The notes: a model not told the origin generated them from the sequence alone. A DNA stretch of 64,000 bases from Paludibacteraceae bacterium (GCA_024693065.1 JAILLP010000011.1:124001-188000); one strand, 5' to 3'; shown: positions 36,489 through 45,002, counted from the first letter of the stretch. Numbers and translations: made by a program.

Positions 36489-36670
36489 ATGAGACGTGAT
36501 TTTAAGTATTACTTGTTGTTTGGCATTGCGTAGCAATGTTTACATCTTGTGGAGATAGTGACGACAACGATAACGACAGCGTAGGTGACGATTCTTCACT
36601 TCAGGCGGTAACTGTTGAAAATGGCGCTATAAAGGCGGAATTTTCTGTGTCCGCCTTGCTCAAGATATAA
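36489..36670 (+). pseudogene. Remnant of a FISUMP-like lipoprotein gene (frameshift plus large internal deletion)
   Basis: The sequence starts like the neighbouring lipoproteins (ATG, Arg/Lys-rich start, hydrophobic signal) but hits TAG at 36531-36533. Compared with the copy at 38302, one base is missing in the GCG-GCT-GCG stretch. In the shifted frame it resumes MFTSCGDSD...VENGAIKAEFSVSA, then jumps directly to the family's C-terminal end (LLKI then stop). About 240 codons are thus missing. The junction lies at a short similarity between TGTCTCTGCC (N-terminal side in intact copies) and TGTGTCCGCC (C-terminal side), suggesting deletion by short-homology recombination. Confidence 0.85.
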
Positions 36671-36696
36671 AGTGAAATAAAGAATAAATGAAGTTG

Positions 36697-36726
36697 AAGG
36701 GCTGCCGTGAGGTGGCCCTTTTTTAT
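36697..36726 (+). terminator. Intrinsic terminator after the lipoprotein remnant
   Basis: AAGGGCTGCC (36697-36706) pairs with GGTGGCCCTT (36711-36720), with two G-T pairs and a GTGA loop, followed by a T run. It probably ends transcription of copy 1 plus the remnant before the acyltransferase gene. Confidence 0.8.
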
Positions 36727-36824
36727 TAAAAATTTATTTTTGTGACAAAAAACGATTATATTTACGCGCTTTATCATATAATTGTTGTTTAACGTAAATA
36801 ATCCAAAAGGGGGAGATAAAAAGA

Positions 36825-37829
36825 ATGAAACGTGATTTGAGCCTTGATCTTTTGAAGATCATAGCGATATTTGCTGTCGTTGCGGTACATACACAGAGGT
36901 GCCTGGCAACCGGAGAACTATATAATCCGGTCGTGTACTATTTTTTTAGATTCGCGATGCCATTATTTGTCATGTGCAACGGATATTTAATACTTAATAA
37001 GGATCATTATGACTTTAAGTATTACAAAAAGAAAATACTAAGAATAATAGTTCTGTTGGTGACTTGGGGGTTAGTCACATTTGTATATCAACTGACATTG
37101 TGCCATTCTCCTTTACCCCAAGCGGCTTATTGTGGCTTTAAATGTACACTTGGAGCATATATAGTTCCTTTTTGGTTCCTTTTCTCTTTCGGTCTCATCT
37201 ATACGATTCTTCTTTTCTCGTTTGATAAGGTGAAAAAGTATTCGAAACAAATAATAATTGGGTTGGCGATTTGTATGACAATAGTGGATATTATCTCCCT
37301 CATCAACATCTTCCATGGCGGGTACTTTATTCAATGGTATGTGACGCAGAGACTTAGGCTATGGACGTGGATGTTCTATTTTGTGGTTGGTTATAAGATC
37401 AAGACATCCATGCATGTGTTCGATAAGGTGAAAACTCCGGTGCTGGTGACGCTCTTCTTGGTGTTGTCGGTGATGGCGGTTTTGTATCAATACTACTTGT
37501 GCGCAGTATATCTCGGGAAAATTAATGCGGAATATTGTTATGATAATGCCATTATCATCTTGTGGAGCATTTCTTTCTTTATTTTGATTAACCGAATAGA
37601 TTGGGAGAAGTGCAGCGATAAGGTTAAACGGGCAATCTCTGTTGTGGTCGAGAACTGTTTTGGCGTTTTCTTGATTCATAGTTACATCGACCATTACTTC
37701 AATTTCACGGGAAGAATATCCACTGCCTTCGAATCAACGATATTGTGGCTTTCCGTCTTTACCTTCTGCCTAGTGGTCACTTACTTCCTGAGAAAGATTA
37801 AATATGTTGGCAGGATGTTTGAATACTGA
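36825..37829 (+). CDS. Acyltransferase family 3 membrane protein
   Basis: A 334-residue polytopic membrane protein with about ten hydrophobic segments. The N-terminus, LSLDLLKIIAIFAVVAVHTQR, has the conserved basic/acidic start and catalytic-type His of the acyltransferase 3 (OafA/WecH) family, followed by RFAMPLFVMCNGY. Such enzymes add acetyl or other acyl groups to sugars of lipopolysaccharide, capsule or peptidoglycan. The acceptor cannot be deduced. The gene interrupts the lipoprotein array and has its own leader: a TATATTTA sequence (36757-36764) could be a degenerate -7 element, and a purine-rich GGGGGAGAT ribosome-binding site precedes the ATG. Nothing after it suggests an operon. Confidence 0.88.
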   Translation: MKRDLSLDLLKIIAIFAVVAVHTQRCLATGELYNPVVYYFFRFAMPLFVMCNGYLILNKDHYDFKYYKKKILRIIVLLVTWGLVTFVYQLTLCHSPLPQAAYCGFKCTLGAYIVPFWFLFSFGLIYTILLFSFDKVKKYSKQIIIGLAICMTIVDIISLINIFHGGYFIQWYVTQRLRLWTWMFYFVVGYKIKTSMHVFDKVKTPVLVTLFLVLSVMAVLYQYYLCAVYLGKINAEYCYDNAIIILWSISFFILINRIDWEKCSDKVKRAISVVVENCFGVFLIHSYIDHYFNFTGRISTAFESTILWLSVFTFCLVVTYFLRKIKYVGRMFEY

Positions 37830-38301
37830 TTGACGGATTACGTCATAGGTCGTTTCCGGTTTTTTGTTCCCGAGAGTGATTCGCTTTTCTCACGGAGGGG
37901 GAAGAATTCATGGAGAATAAATGCAAGGCATGAGGATATTCATGTCGCATTAAAAGCATGGAGAAAACTCTGAGTTCCTTGTGTCCCCGAGGGCGATCTA
38001 TTTTCCCACCTTGCGAAAGATAGAGTTCACGGGATAAACTTAAAATGCAAGTCTATGCTACATAAAGAAAAAAATCTTGAATTTTTTTTGATAAGTATAT
38101 GATAAATATTATCTTGGTCGCTGATAAGTAAAATGAGTATTCTTGTTATTGTTTTGATTGAAGATAATGCAAAATATGCATGAAAATCCTTTGGGAAAGA
38201 TTGAGTTAGTCGACGTTTTTAATGAGGCTTTTGTGGCTTGATGGCTTCGTCGTGATATGGTTTAAGGGCTAAAATTATTAATAAATAAAATCAGTTTTGG
38301 T
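37830..38301. other. Intergenic region upstream of lipoprotein copy 2
   Basis: 472 bp without a supported gene. Two stretches, about 37864-37895 and 37977-38010, look alike (both contain T-CCCGAG-G, then GAT and a TTTTC-C-C core) and may be an old direct repeat. The final 200 bp are AT-rich leader of the lipoprotein gene. No known RNA was recognised. Confidence 0.45.
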
Positions 38302-39216
38302 ATGAAACGTATTTTTAAGAAATTTCTGCTGATTGGCATTGCGGCTGCGATGTTCACAGCGTGTGGTGATAGTGATGAAAACGACAACGAAAACGGCGGC
38401 GCCAATGGTGCTGTGTCTATTGCGAATGGAGTTATAAAGGCGCCATTCTCTGTCTCTGCCGATAAGAAAGTCTATTTTTCGACGGGTAACTTGCAATATC
38501 AGGCAAGCACTAATACATGGCGTTTTGCGGAACACCAGTATGATGTGATAGGTTCTTCTAATGCGAAAATTTCAAGCACATACGATGGCTGGATTGATTG
38601 GCTCTCTTGGGGAACAAGTGGTTGGGATAGTGGAGCGAATGTCTATCAACCATATGTCGTAAGTAAAGATGATGCGGACTTTTATCCAGGTGGTTCTTTC
38701 TCCAACAGTTTAACAGGTAGTTATGCAAATGCGGACTGGGGAGTGTTCAATAAAATATCCAATGGGGGAAATAAGGCAGGGCAGTGGCGTACGCTTACTA
38801 CCGACGAATGGCAATATTTGTTGAGTGGTCGTCCCAATGCCAGAATTTTAGTTGCACATGGTTCCGTGGATTATAAAAATGGGCTTATATTGTTACCTGA
38901 CGGATGGGATTCGCCTTCTGGGTTCTCTTTAAATATTTCTGAGCCTTATTACGGTACTAATTATATTGCAAATAGGTTTTCACTTGAGGATTGGGCTATA
39001 ATGGAGTCGCATGGTGCGGTGTTCCTTCCTGCTTCTGGCTATCGTGAGGGTAATTATTCAAAATCGAGTTCTGAGTCTGGTAATTATTGGTCGAGTACGG
39101 CTCACGGCAAGAGTTATGCCTATCAGTTGGACTTTGACAAGGGCAGTAAGGATCCGAAACACACTACGCACCGTTCCTATGGAATTCAAGTTCGCCTTGT
39201 GCAAGATGTGAAGTGA
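38302..39216 (+). CDS. FISUMP-like surface lipoprotein, copy 2
   Basis: 304 residues. Lipobox FTAC with Cys21 followed by GDSDEND, an acidic surface-export-like signal. The sequence parallels copy 1: FSVSADKKVYFSTGNLQYQ, WRFAEHQYDVIG, DWGVFNKISNGGNKAGQWRTL, HGAVFLPASGYR, YWSSTA and a C-terminus ending VRLVQDVK. The middle (residues about 185-225) differs from both other copies. The ATG is preceded by an AT-rich leader with the same TTTTGGT sequence just before the start as copy 3, so the two share translation-initiation sequence and probably arose by tandem duplication. The ligand is unknown. Confidence 0.75.
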   Translation: MKRIFKKFLLIGIAAAMFTACGDSDENDNENGGANGAVSIANGVIKAPFSVSADKKVYFSTGNLQYQASTNTWRFAEHQYDVIGSSNAKISSTYDGWIDWLSWGTSGWDSGANVYQPYVVSKDDADFYPGGSFSNSLTGSYANADWGVFNKISNGGNKAGQWRTLTTDEWQYLLSGRPNARILVAHGSVDYKNGLILLPDGWDSPSGFSLNISEPYYGTNYIANRFSLEDWAIMESHGAVFLPASGYREGNYSKSSSESGNYWSSTAHGKSYAYQLDFDKGSKDPKHTTHRSYGIQVRLVQDVK

Positions 39217-39280
39217 AAGGAATGAACACTAAATGAAGGACTATTCTGAGGAAATTAAACAATATTTAAAATTTTTTGGT

Positions 39281-40198
39281 ATGAAACGTATTTTTAAGAA
39301 TTTTCTGCTGATTGGCATTGCGGCTGCGATGTTCACAGCGTGTGGCAAGGATTCAGATGAAAATGAACTTGAAGATGATGGCGCCGATGGAGTAGCCGTG
39401 CCTATCGAAAATGGTGCCATAAAGGCAAAGTTCACTATTTCTTCTGCCGGCGACCAGGCGTATTTCTCCACGGGGAACCTGCAGTATCAAGCAAGCACTA
39501 AAACTTGGCGTTTTGCGGAAAACCAGTATGATGTGATTGGGGCTGATAACCAATTCATTTCAAGCACGTATGGCGGTTGGATTGATTTGTTTTGCTATGG
39601 GACAAGTGGTTGGCCTAGTGGAGCAATTGCTTATCAACCATATTCTACGAGTGTGACTGAAAGTGATTATTACATCGATGGCCGCGTATTCTTTCCCCAT
39701 GTAAAGGGGTATGAAAATATGGATTGGGGTTTGTATAATAAGATATCGAATGGAGGAAATGAAGCGGGTGTGTGGCGAACGCTTACTGGTGGTGAGTGGA
39801 TATTTTTGATGGAAGATCGTCCGAATGCTAAAGAAAAAATGGGTGCTGCGAACGTTAATGGTGTTAATGGTGTTGTAATCCTTCCTGACGACTGGACATT
39901 GCCTAAGGGCCTCAAGTTCACAAGCGGATTCTCTAACGAGTCTTATGCGAAAGTAAACAAATATTCTTTGGAGGATTGGCGTAAGATGGAGGCGCACGGT
40001 GCGGTGTTCCTTCCTGCTTCTGGTCTTCGCAAAGGAACACAAGTAAAAGATGTGGGAGATGGCGGTTATTATTGGACGAGTACGGTGAGTAATAAAAAAG
40101 CTCACATAGCATTCTTCTATAACTACGGATTAGAACCTTATTATGAGGCTGCGTGCAGTACTGGATACTCTGTCCGTCTTGTACAATATGTGAAGTGA
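39281..40198 (+). CDS. FISUMP-like surface lipoprotein, copy 3
   Basis: 305 residues from the ATG at 39281. An in-frame ATG at 39233 would put 16 charged residues before the signal peptide, and the sequence just before 39281 matches that before copy 2, so 39281 is preferred. The lipobox is FTAC with Cys21, followed by GKDSDENE. The mature part begins FTISSAGDQAYFSTGNLQYQ, carries DWGLYNKISNGGNEAGVWRTL and HGAVFLPASGLR, and ends VRLVQYVK. The signal-peptide region is almost identical to copy 2, while the central region is distinct. It lies 64 nt after copy 2's stop, so they are likely co-transcribed. Confidence 0.75.
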   Translation: MKRIFKNFLLIGIAAAMFTACGKDSDENELEDDGADGVAVPIENGAIKAKFTISSAGDQAYFSTGNLQYQASTKTWRFAENQYDVIGADNQFISSTYGGWIDLFCYGTSGWPSGAIAYQPYSTSVTESDYYIDGRVFFPHVKGYENMDWGLYNKISNGGNEAGVWRTLTGGEWIFLMEDRPNAKEKMGAANVNGVNGVVILPDDWTLPKGLKFTSGFSNESYAKVNKYSLEDWRKMEAHGAVFLPASGLRKGTQVKDVGDGGYYWTSTVSNKKAHIAFFYNYGLEPYYEAACSTGYSVRLVQYVK

Positions 40199-40258
40199 AA
40201 ACTGTTTGGACATTAATCGGCACCATCTCCTAGTTTATTGGCGAATGGTGGAATCTGT

Positions 40259-40300
40259 GAGGTCAGGGGAACAAATCTTATATATTTGTCCTTTGACCTC
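40259..40300. terminator. Imperfect hairpin between lipoprotein copy 3 and convergent glycosyltransferase
   Basis: GAGGTCA...GGAACAAAT (40259-40276) pairs with ATTTGTCC...TGACCTC (ending 40300) with a small internal bulge. There is no strong T run on either side, so termination is plausible rather than certain. Confidence 0.45.
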
Positions 40301-40333
40301 CACTTTTCTGACCTGTAGTGTTATGTGTTATGA

Positions 40334-41329
40334 TCATGCGAATTTTTTCACCAATGAAAAAAACGAAAGGGCCAACGATGCCATCCTGTATTTCTTCCCC
40401 TTTAGCAGTGAGTGACATATTTTCCTGTCTTTTCTTATGGGTTGCGCATCCTTTACGAGCTCTTGTAAGACGGAATCTGACAGGATGTCCCGGATCTCTT
40501 GCGCTGATGGCTTCGTCAAGTAAAAATGGCCACATAGCCTTGTGAAGAAATGATTGGGGATGGATGCGGATTCAAAACTCATCCCCCAATTCCTATACAT
40601 TGACCGTATGTCGTTATACAAGACGGATATGATGCGGTAATAGTCTTTCCTGATTTTTGTGCTTCTTTCGGACGGTATTATACGATAAACATATCCGTTT
40701 TTGGGACATATGCAGTAATTGTTGATGTGGGAATAGTAGCGATAGTTGAATGCGATGTCCTGTGAACGTCTTAAGTCCGGGAAAGAAACGGAGTTGGTCT
40801 CTATGATGGATTTCTTGTAAAGCTTCGCATGAGGTGAACTTATCAGGTCTGAGGTCAATAGACGTCCGTAATCTTTCCTCACTTGCGCTTGGGATCCGCA
40901 CATCTCGAATTCACAGCTTTTGTTGTCATACCGCAGGATTTCACCTGCACTTGTGCATTCTGCAATAATATCTCTGGTGATGACCAAATCGCAGTCGTTT
41001 TCTTTCTGATATCGCACCAAGGTTTCCACATAGTCCGGTTCACACCAGTCGTCAGGATCAACGAACATGATCAACTCGCCCTTCGATTTCGACAGACCAT
41101 TGTTCCTCGCCGGACCGCTTCCCTGATTCTCTTGCCAATAAACAGAGTAGTGCGGATATTTTTGGCAATACTCCTTCGCGATGTCGTAGGAGGCATCTGT
41201 CGCACCGTCAATGACGATGATCACCTCTACGTTCTTATAGGTTTGATTAGCTAGACTATCCAAACATTTATTTAGGAATCTCTCCACGTTGTATGTGGGA
41301 AGTATGATACTTACTAGCGGTTGTTCCAT
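40334..41329 (-). CDS. Glycosyltransferase family 2 protein
   Basis: 331 residues, cytoplasmic GT-A type. The N-terminus VSIILPTYNVERFLNKCLDSLANQ is the classic GT2 nucleotide-binding start. GPARNNGL and MFVDPDDW provide the ribose- and metal-binding segments. There are no membrane helices; the C-terminal ~130 residues are helical and basic, as in capsule or lipopolysaccharide GT2 enzymes. The donor and acceptor sugars are unknown. A -7 element TATATTTG lies at 41503-41510 on the same strand, implying a leader of about 170 nt. No other glycan genes are adjacent, so it looks like an isolated enzyme. Confidence 0.92.
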   Translation of the reverse strand: MEQPLVSIILPTYNVERFLNKCLDSLANQTYKNVEVIIVIDGATDASYDIAKEYCQKYPHYSVYWQENQGSGPARNNGLSKSKGELIMFVDPDDWCEPDYVETLVRYQKENDCDLVITRDIIAECTSAGEILRYDNKSCEFEMCGSQAQVRKDYGRLLTSDLISSPHAKLYKKSIIETNSVSFPDLRRSQDIAFNYRYYSHINNYCICPKNGYVYRIIPSERSTKIRKDYYRIISVLYNDIRSMYRNWGMSFESASIPNHFFTRLCGHFYLTKPSAQEIRDILSDSVLQELVKDAQPIRKDRKICHSLLKGKKYRMASLALSFFSLVKKFA

Positions 41330-41847
41330 GCGAAACTTCTATTATGATTCAGTATGCTATTTGCGGCCATCCCTGATGGTAGGGAATTTATAGTTTAAAA
41401 CATTTTTGTTGTGCTCAGTGTTACTGTAGACTATGTGAGGACATAAAAAACGCCGACTTTCGCCAGCGACGATCATGCCGCATCATATGGATTTGAGCAC
41501 TGCAAATATACTTCATTTTTTTTGTTTTTTGTGTAATGTGTGTCAAAAAAACCGGACAAGGAAGAGATCATATTCTTGTTAATCGACGGTTCTTGCCCGG
41601 ATGTTCATCCTACATTCTGTGTGGTGTGATGGTGGTTTGCCAGGTCTCTGTTCGTTTCAAATATTTTGCCGTATGGTTTGTTATGTTGACATATTGTTGT
41701 ATGTTTGTGTTGGTGGCGGTTGTGCGAAGCCCTATTTCGCCCCGCCGTTTTTTGCTGTGTTTTAATGTGTCGTCAAGAGAGATTTGTCTAACTAAAAAGT
41801 GTTCGAATTTACTGGGGGGTCGACAAATATTTAATTTTTTAATCGAT
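41330..41847. other. Divergent intergenic region with glycosyltransferase promoter
   Basis: 518 bp. On the minus strand, CAAATATA at 41503-41510 reads TATATTTG, a good -7 element for the glycosyltransferase. CCGGACAAG (41552-41560) and CTTGCCCGG (41592-41600) form an imperfect inverted repeat. The plus-strand frame stays open from 41536 but encodes a Cys-rich, unlikely peptide that I do not call. No known RNA was recognised. Confidence 0.5.
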
Positions 41848-42150
41848 ATGGGAATATTTTCAAGTTTGTTTCATCGCAAACAGCAGCAAACGTTGGATCT
41901 GAAAGTTGCTGCTATAACGACGACCTATGTTGTCCGCAACCATTCTGTCATTACAAATGTATACCATGACGCTGATGGTGACTGGCAATTCCTGGGTGAC
42001 GAGGAGGTGACGGAGGCAGATGCGCTTGTACTCTCTTTAGGGGAGATCATCGAACTGGATCCTTCCGTGGAGGAGGTGCTGGACATGAAGATGGGGTGTT
42101 CGGCACACAGAACCTCGAAGGCGGATGCTTGGAAGATAAATAAGGGATAG
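41848..42150 (+). CDS. Small conserved-looking cytoplasmic protein, unknown function
   Basis: 100 residues from the ATG at 41848, MGIFSSLFHRKQQQ. The frame is open further upstream to 41536, but that part is Cys-rich and lacks a ribosome-binding site, whereas 41848 follows an AT-rich leader. The body has the pattern HDADGDWQFLG..EVTEADALVLSLGEIIELDPSVEEVLDM.MG..A.R. I associate this with short Bacteroidetes proteins of unknown function, sometimes near toxin-immunity genes, but I cannot confirm a family. It is followed 62 nt later by an unrelated membrane-anchored protein. Confidence 0.6.
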   Translation: MGIFSSLFHRKQQQTLDLKVAAITTTYVVRNHSVITNVYHDADGDWQFLGDEEVTEADALVLSLGEIIELDPSVEEVLDMKMGCSAHRTSKADAWKINKG

Positions 42151-42212
42151 GAAGGACGGGTCAACTCATATGTGGGCCCTGTTGATTTTTGAATGTCCTC
42201 AAATGTTATAAT

Positions 42213-42974
42213 ATGGGAAAACTGAATTTTGAATTTATTAGGAAGATAAATCATGTGTTAATTTTTTTGGGCGCATGCGCAGGGATTGTATTTATTTGTG
42301 TGTTAGTTGGTTGTGCGATCTTTGACGCTATCTCCTCGTCTTCGTCCCGTGACGAATCTGCTGTGTTTGTGAAAACGGATGCTGCCGATGTGGCGTCGCC
42401 AAGTGACGTTGAGGCTGAAAATAATGCGGAGAATGAGGGTGGGGTAAAGGAAGAGGAAGAGAAAGAGTATATTGAATTTAACCGTATGCTCAAGGATGTA
42501 TATGTGTTTGATGTGCTGGATTCATCTCTATGTGTGAAAAAGGATGTGACTCGCTCAAGATATTCTAGGTCGACTGAAGCCAGGAATAAAAGTGTACATG
42601 CTAATTTCTTGTTTGTGAACAGTAATAAGGAGGAGCATAAGTTGTTTCCGACAAATTCGCAATATATAATCAAGCATTCTTTCCGCGATAGTTGTGCCAT
42701 CTATGTTGTTATCAAGCATGATACAAACGGTGATAAGGTGCTCGATTTTTCAGACGATGCTTCTCTTTATGTCTCTGATTACGATGGGAAGAACCTAATG
42801 GAGATGTCATCGTCCGTTTTCGATTCGAAGCCTATCGGTAAGGGGTTGATCCTTATCACGGAGTTCCATGACGATGAACTGAAGTTCTATGTGCTCGATT
42901 GTGTGAAAAGGGAGAAGAATTTAATCAAGTCGGTGAAGCAAAAAGCCAGTAAAAGCAATTGTCTCGTTTTTTGA
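42213..42974 (+). CDS. Membrane-anchored hypothetical protein with acidic linker
   Basis: 253 residues from the ATG at 42213; a TTG eight codons upstream is less likely. One hydrophobic segment at about residues 12-36 (VLIFLGACAGIVFICVLVGC) anchors the protein. It ends in VGC, but a normal lipobox is not obvious because the preceding helix is long. A Glu/Asp-rich linker follows (about 45-80). The outer domain contains YVFDVLDSSLCVKKD and HDTNGDKVLDFSDDASLYV. DTNGDKVLD is laid out like a dockerin/EF-hand calcium loop, but as a single copy. I do not recognise the family. The tail is basic (KQKASKSN). It is convergent with the tRNA genes. Confidence 0.6.
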   Translation: MGKLNFEFIRKINHVLIFLGACAGIVFICVLVGCAIFDAISSSSSRDESAVFVKTDAADVASPSDVEAENNAENEGGVKEEEEKEYIEFNRMLKDVYVFDVLDSSLCVKKDVTRSRYSRSTEARNKSVHANFLFVNSNKEEHKLFPTNSQYIIKHSFRDSCAIYVVIKHDTNGDKVLDFSDDASLYVSDYDGKNLMEMSSSVFDSKPIGKGLILITEFHDDELKFYVLDCVKREKNLIKSVKQKASKSNCLVF

Positions 42975-43006
42975 AGCAAGGCGGATTTGACGTCGGATAT
43001 GATGGC

Positions 43007-43043
43007 AAAAAAAAGAGGATACATCCTGCCGATATATCCTCTT
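43007..43043 (-). terminator. Intrinsic terminator of tRNA-Gly
   Basis: Perfect 9-bp stem, AAGAGGATA (43013-43021) with TATCCTCTT (43035-43043). Read on the minus strand it is followed by a run of eight Ts. It lies 3 nt beyond the tRNA 3' end. Confidence 0.88.
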
Positions 43044-43045
43044 CG

Positions 43046-43118
43046 AGCGGTAAACGGGACTCGAACCCGCGACCCCCAGCTTGGGAAGCTAGTGCTCTAC
43101 CAACTGAGCTATTACCGC
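43046..43118 (-). tRNA. tRNA-Gly (anticodon CCC)
   Basis: Cloverleaf on the minus strand. The acceptor GCGGTAA pairs with TTACCGC, discriminator U as expected for glycine. The D arm is AGCTC..GAGC. The anticodon stem CTAGC/GCTGG encloses loop TTCCCAA, so the anticodon is CCC. The T arm is GCGGG-TTCGAGT-CCCGT. CCA is not encoded. A -7 element TACCTTTG lies upstream at 43161-43168. Confidence 0.95.
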
Positions 43119-43160
43119 AAAACCGGGAACCTATTGCAATCCCCTCGTTTTTTGGTGACA

Positions 43161-43168
43161 CAAAGGTA
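43161..43168 (-). promoter_or_regulatory. -7 element of tRNA-Gly
   Basis: TACCTTTG on the minus strand, exact match to TAnnTTTG, 43 nt before the tRNA 5' end. Confidence 0.65.
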
Positions 43169-43235
43169 GTAATATTTTTGAAATAGGGCAATGTGTGGGG
43201 ATTTTATTTCTTGGAAAATTCACTTGTCATGTGAG

Positions 43236-43371
43236 ATATTTACTATTTAGCTATTTACGATTTACTATTTGACCGTTTGCTGATTTACTATTTAGTTATT
43301 TACGATTTACTATTTGACCGTTTGCTGATTTACTATTTAGTTATTTACCATTTACTATTTGGTTATTTGCC
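43236..43371. repeat. 45-bp-period tandem repeat between two tRNA genes
   Basis: Three alternating pairs of 22-bp unit A (starting GATTTACTATTTAG) and 23-bp unit B (starting GATTTACTATTTGACC). They lie at 43236-43258 (A, diverged), 43259-43281 (B), 43282-43303 (A), 43304-43326 (B), 43327-43348 (A) and 43349-43371 (B, diverged). The two inner A and two inner B units match exactly. Both units start with the same 12 bases, so the array probably grew from a shorter repeat. Confidence 0.88.
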
Positions 43372-43389
43372 AATTGTCGTTCAAAAGAA

Positions 43390-43421
43390 AAAGGAGACTC
43401 TGAAAACTCAGAATCTCCTTT
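43390..43421 (-). terminator. Intrinsic terminator of tRNA-Gln
   Basis: AAAGGAGA.TCTGA (43390-43403) pairs with TCAGA.TCTCCTTT (43408-43421) around an AAAC loop. Read on the minus strand it is followed by a T-rich stretch, and it begins 6 nt after the tRNA CCA. Confidence 0.85.
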
Positions 43422-43426
43422 GGGAT

Positions 43427-43500
43427 TGGTTGTCTCACGAGGATTCGAACCTCGACAGACAGTACCAAAAACTGTAGTGCTACCATTACACCATGAGACA
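43427..43500 (-). tRNA. tRNA-Gln (anticodon TTG)
   Basis: Minus-strand cloverleaf. The acceptor TGTCTCA pairs with TGAGACA, discriminator A, followed by an encoded CCA (43427-43429). The anticodon stem ACAGT/ACTGT encloses TTTTGGT, so the anticodon is TTG. The T arm is CGAGG-TTCGAAT-CCTCG. A -7 element TATCTTTG is at 43532-43539. Confidence 0.95.
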
Positions 43501-43531
43501 ATCCTCATTTGCCTTCTTTTCGAAAGCGGTG

Positions 43532-43539
43532 CAAAGATA
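43532..43539 (-). promoter_or_regulatory. -7 element of tRNA-Gln
   Basis: TATCTTTG on the minus strand, exact match to TAnnTTTG, about 32 nt before the tRNA 5' end and just downstream of the tyrS stop codon. Confidence 0.65.
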
Positions 43540-43579
43540 CGTCATTTTTCTGAACCTGCAAGCGTTGAAACGATTTTTT

Positions 43580-44875
43580 TTATTTGCAGATCAGCAAGAA
43601 ATAGTTTTTCTTGCCTTTTTGAACCAGTATGTACTTGTTGTTCAGAAGGGATGCGCTGTCGATGGTGGTGTCGAAATCCGCCAACTTCTCTTTGTTCACG
43701 GAGACGCCGCCGCCTTGAACTAGTTTTCTCAACTCGCCTTTGGAAGGGAAGATGGCCGCCTTCTCGGTGAAGAGCTCGGCTACTTTCACGCCTTGCTTGA
43801 TCTCTTCCAACGACACCTCGAATTGTGGAACGCCCTCGAACACGGAGAGGAGCGTCTCCTCGTCCAATTTCTTCAGTGCGTCGGAAGTTGCGTTGCCGAA
43901 CAGAATGTTGGAGGCCTCTACCGCAGCGTTGTAGTCCTCCTCGGAGTGCACCATGATGGTGATCTCCTTCGCCAGTCTCTTCTGGAGCGGACGCAAGTGC
44001 GGAGCCTCTTTCTGCTCTTGGATGAGCGCGTCGATCTCCTCGTGAGGGAGGCTAGTGAAGATCTTGATGTATTTCTCGGCGTCCTCGTCGGATACGTTCA
44101 GCCAGAACTGGTAGAACTTGTAAGGCGAGGTGTATCTCTTGTCCAACCATACGTTGCCCGACTCCGTCTTTCCGAACTTCTTGCCGTCGGCCTTCGTGAT
44201 GAGAGGGCAGGTGAGGGCGAACGCCTCGTTGCCGGTTACCTTGCGGATCATCTCCGTTCCGGTGGTGATGTTACCCCATTGGTCTGCGCCACCCAACTGC
44301 AGCTTGCAGTTCTTGTGGCTGTTCAGGTATACGAAGTCATATCCTTGGAGCAATTGGTAGGAGAACTCGGTGAAGGACATGCCGTCCGCACCGTTCTCGC
44401 CCGTGAAGCGTCTCTTGACGGAGTCTTTCGACATCATGTAGTTGACCGTGATGAGCTTGCCCACGTTCCTGATGAAATCGAGGAAGGTGAAGTCCTTCAT
44501 CCAGTCGTAGTTGTTCACCAGCTCGGCCGCGTTCTCCGCCTTGCTGTTGAAGTCGAGGAATTTCTCCAACTGTTTCTTGATGCACTCTTGGTTGTGGCGC
44601 AGCCTAGGCTCGTCGATGAGGACGCGCTCCTGCGACTTTCCGGAAGGGTCTCCGATCATACCCGTGGCACCTCCGATGAGGGCGATTGGCTTGTGACCGC
44701 TGCGTTGGAAGTGACGAAGCATCATCACTCCGACCAGGTGACCGATGTGCAGGGAATCTGCCGTAGGGTCGATGCCCAAGTAAGCGGTTGTCATCTCTTT
44801 CTTCAGTTGTTCTTCAGTGCCTGGGGTCATGTCCTGAATCATCCCACGCCATTTAAGTTCTTCGACAAAATTCAT
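43580..44875 (-). CDS. tyrS: Tyrosine--tRNA ligase
   Basis: Charges tRNA-Tyr with tyrosine. From the ATG at 44873-44875 the protein has 431 residues, the usual TyrRS length, starting [12 protein letters not shown]. An in-frame ATG 19 codons upstream adds atypical residues and sits on the promoter. The HIGH motif HIGHLVG is at about 43-49 and the KMSKS-like loop is KFGKTESG. A short linker leads to a C-terminal S4-like RNA-binding segment ([19 protein letters not shown]). The -7 element TAACTTTG is 46 nt upstream. Followed by tRNA-Gln on the same strand, which has its own promoter. Confidence 0.97.
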   Translation of the reverse strand: MNFVEELKWRGMIQDMTPGTEEQLKKEMTTAYLGIDPTADSLHIGHLVGVMMLRHFQRSGHKPIALIGGATGMIGDPSGKSQERVLIDEPRLRHNQECIKKQLEKFLDFNSKAENAAELVNNYDWMKDFTFLDFIRNVGKLITVNYMMSKDSVKRRFTGENGADGMSFTEFSYQLLQGYDFVYLNSHKNCKLQLGGADQWGNITTGTEMIRKVTGNEAFALTCPLITKADGKKFGKTESGNVWLDKRYTSPYKFYQFWLNVSDEDAEKYIKIFTSLPHEEIDALIQEQKEAPHLRPLQKRLAKEITIMVHSEEDYNAAVEASNILFGNATSDALKKLDEETLLSVFEGVPQFEVSLEEIKQGVKVAELFTEKAAIFPSKGELRKLVQGGGVSVNKEKLADFDTTIDSASLLNNKYILVQKGKKNYFLLICK

Positions 44876-44920
44876 TTTATATGATTCTAATAGTTTTTTG
44901 ATACGAATTGTTATGGGGTG

Positions 44921-44928
44921 CAAAGTTA
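44921..44928 (-). promoter_or_regulatory. -7 element of tyrS
   Basis: TAACTTTG on the minus strand, exact match to TAnnTTTG, 46 nt before the chosen tyrS start; it supports the shorter start codon. Confidence 0.65.
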
Positions 44929-45002
44929 GCAATTCTTTTTCCAGCGAGAACCACTTTGTCTCTTTTTATGAACTTTTATTGTGTGTTTTTCAGATTTTAA
45001 AC

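Noticed and set aside
39233-39280. Longer start for lipoprotein copy 3
   Set aside because: It would place charged residues before the signal peptide; sequence before 39281 matches that before copy 2.
41536-41847. Upstream in-frame extension of the 100-residue protein gene
   Set aside because: The encoded peptide is Cys-rich with irregular composition, and there is no ribosome-binding site; the ATG at 41848 gives a coherent protein.
43236-43371. CRISPR array
   Set aside because: The alternating units have no unique spacers; both units are repeats sharing their first bases, and no cas genes are near.
43793-44884. 363-codon plus-strand reading frame opposite tyrS
   Set aside because: It is the antisense shadow of a certain tyrS, with a composition typical of antisense translation and no domain.
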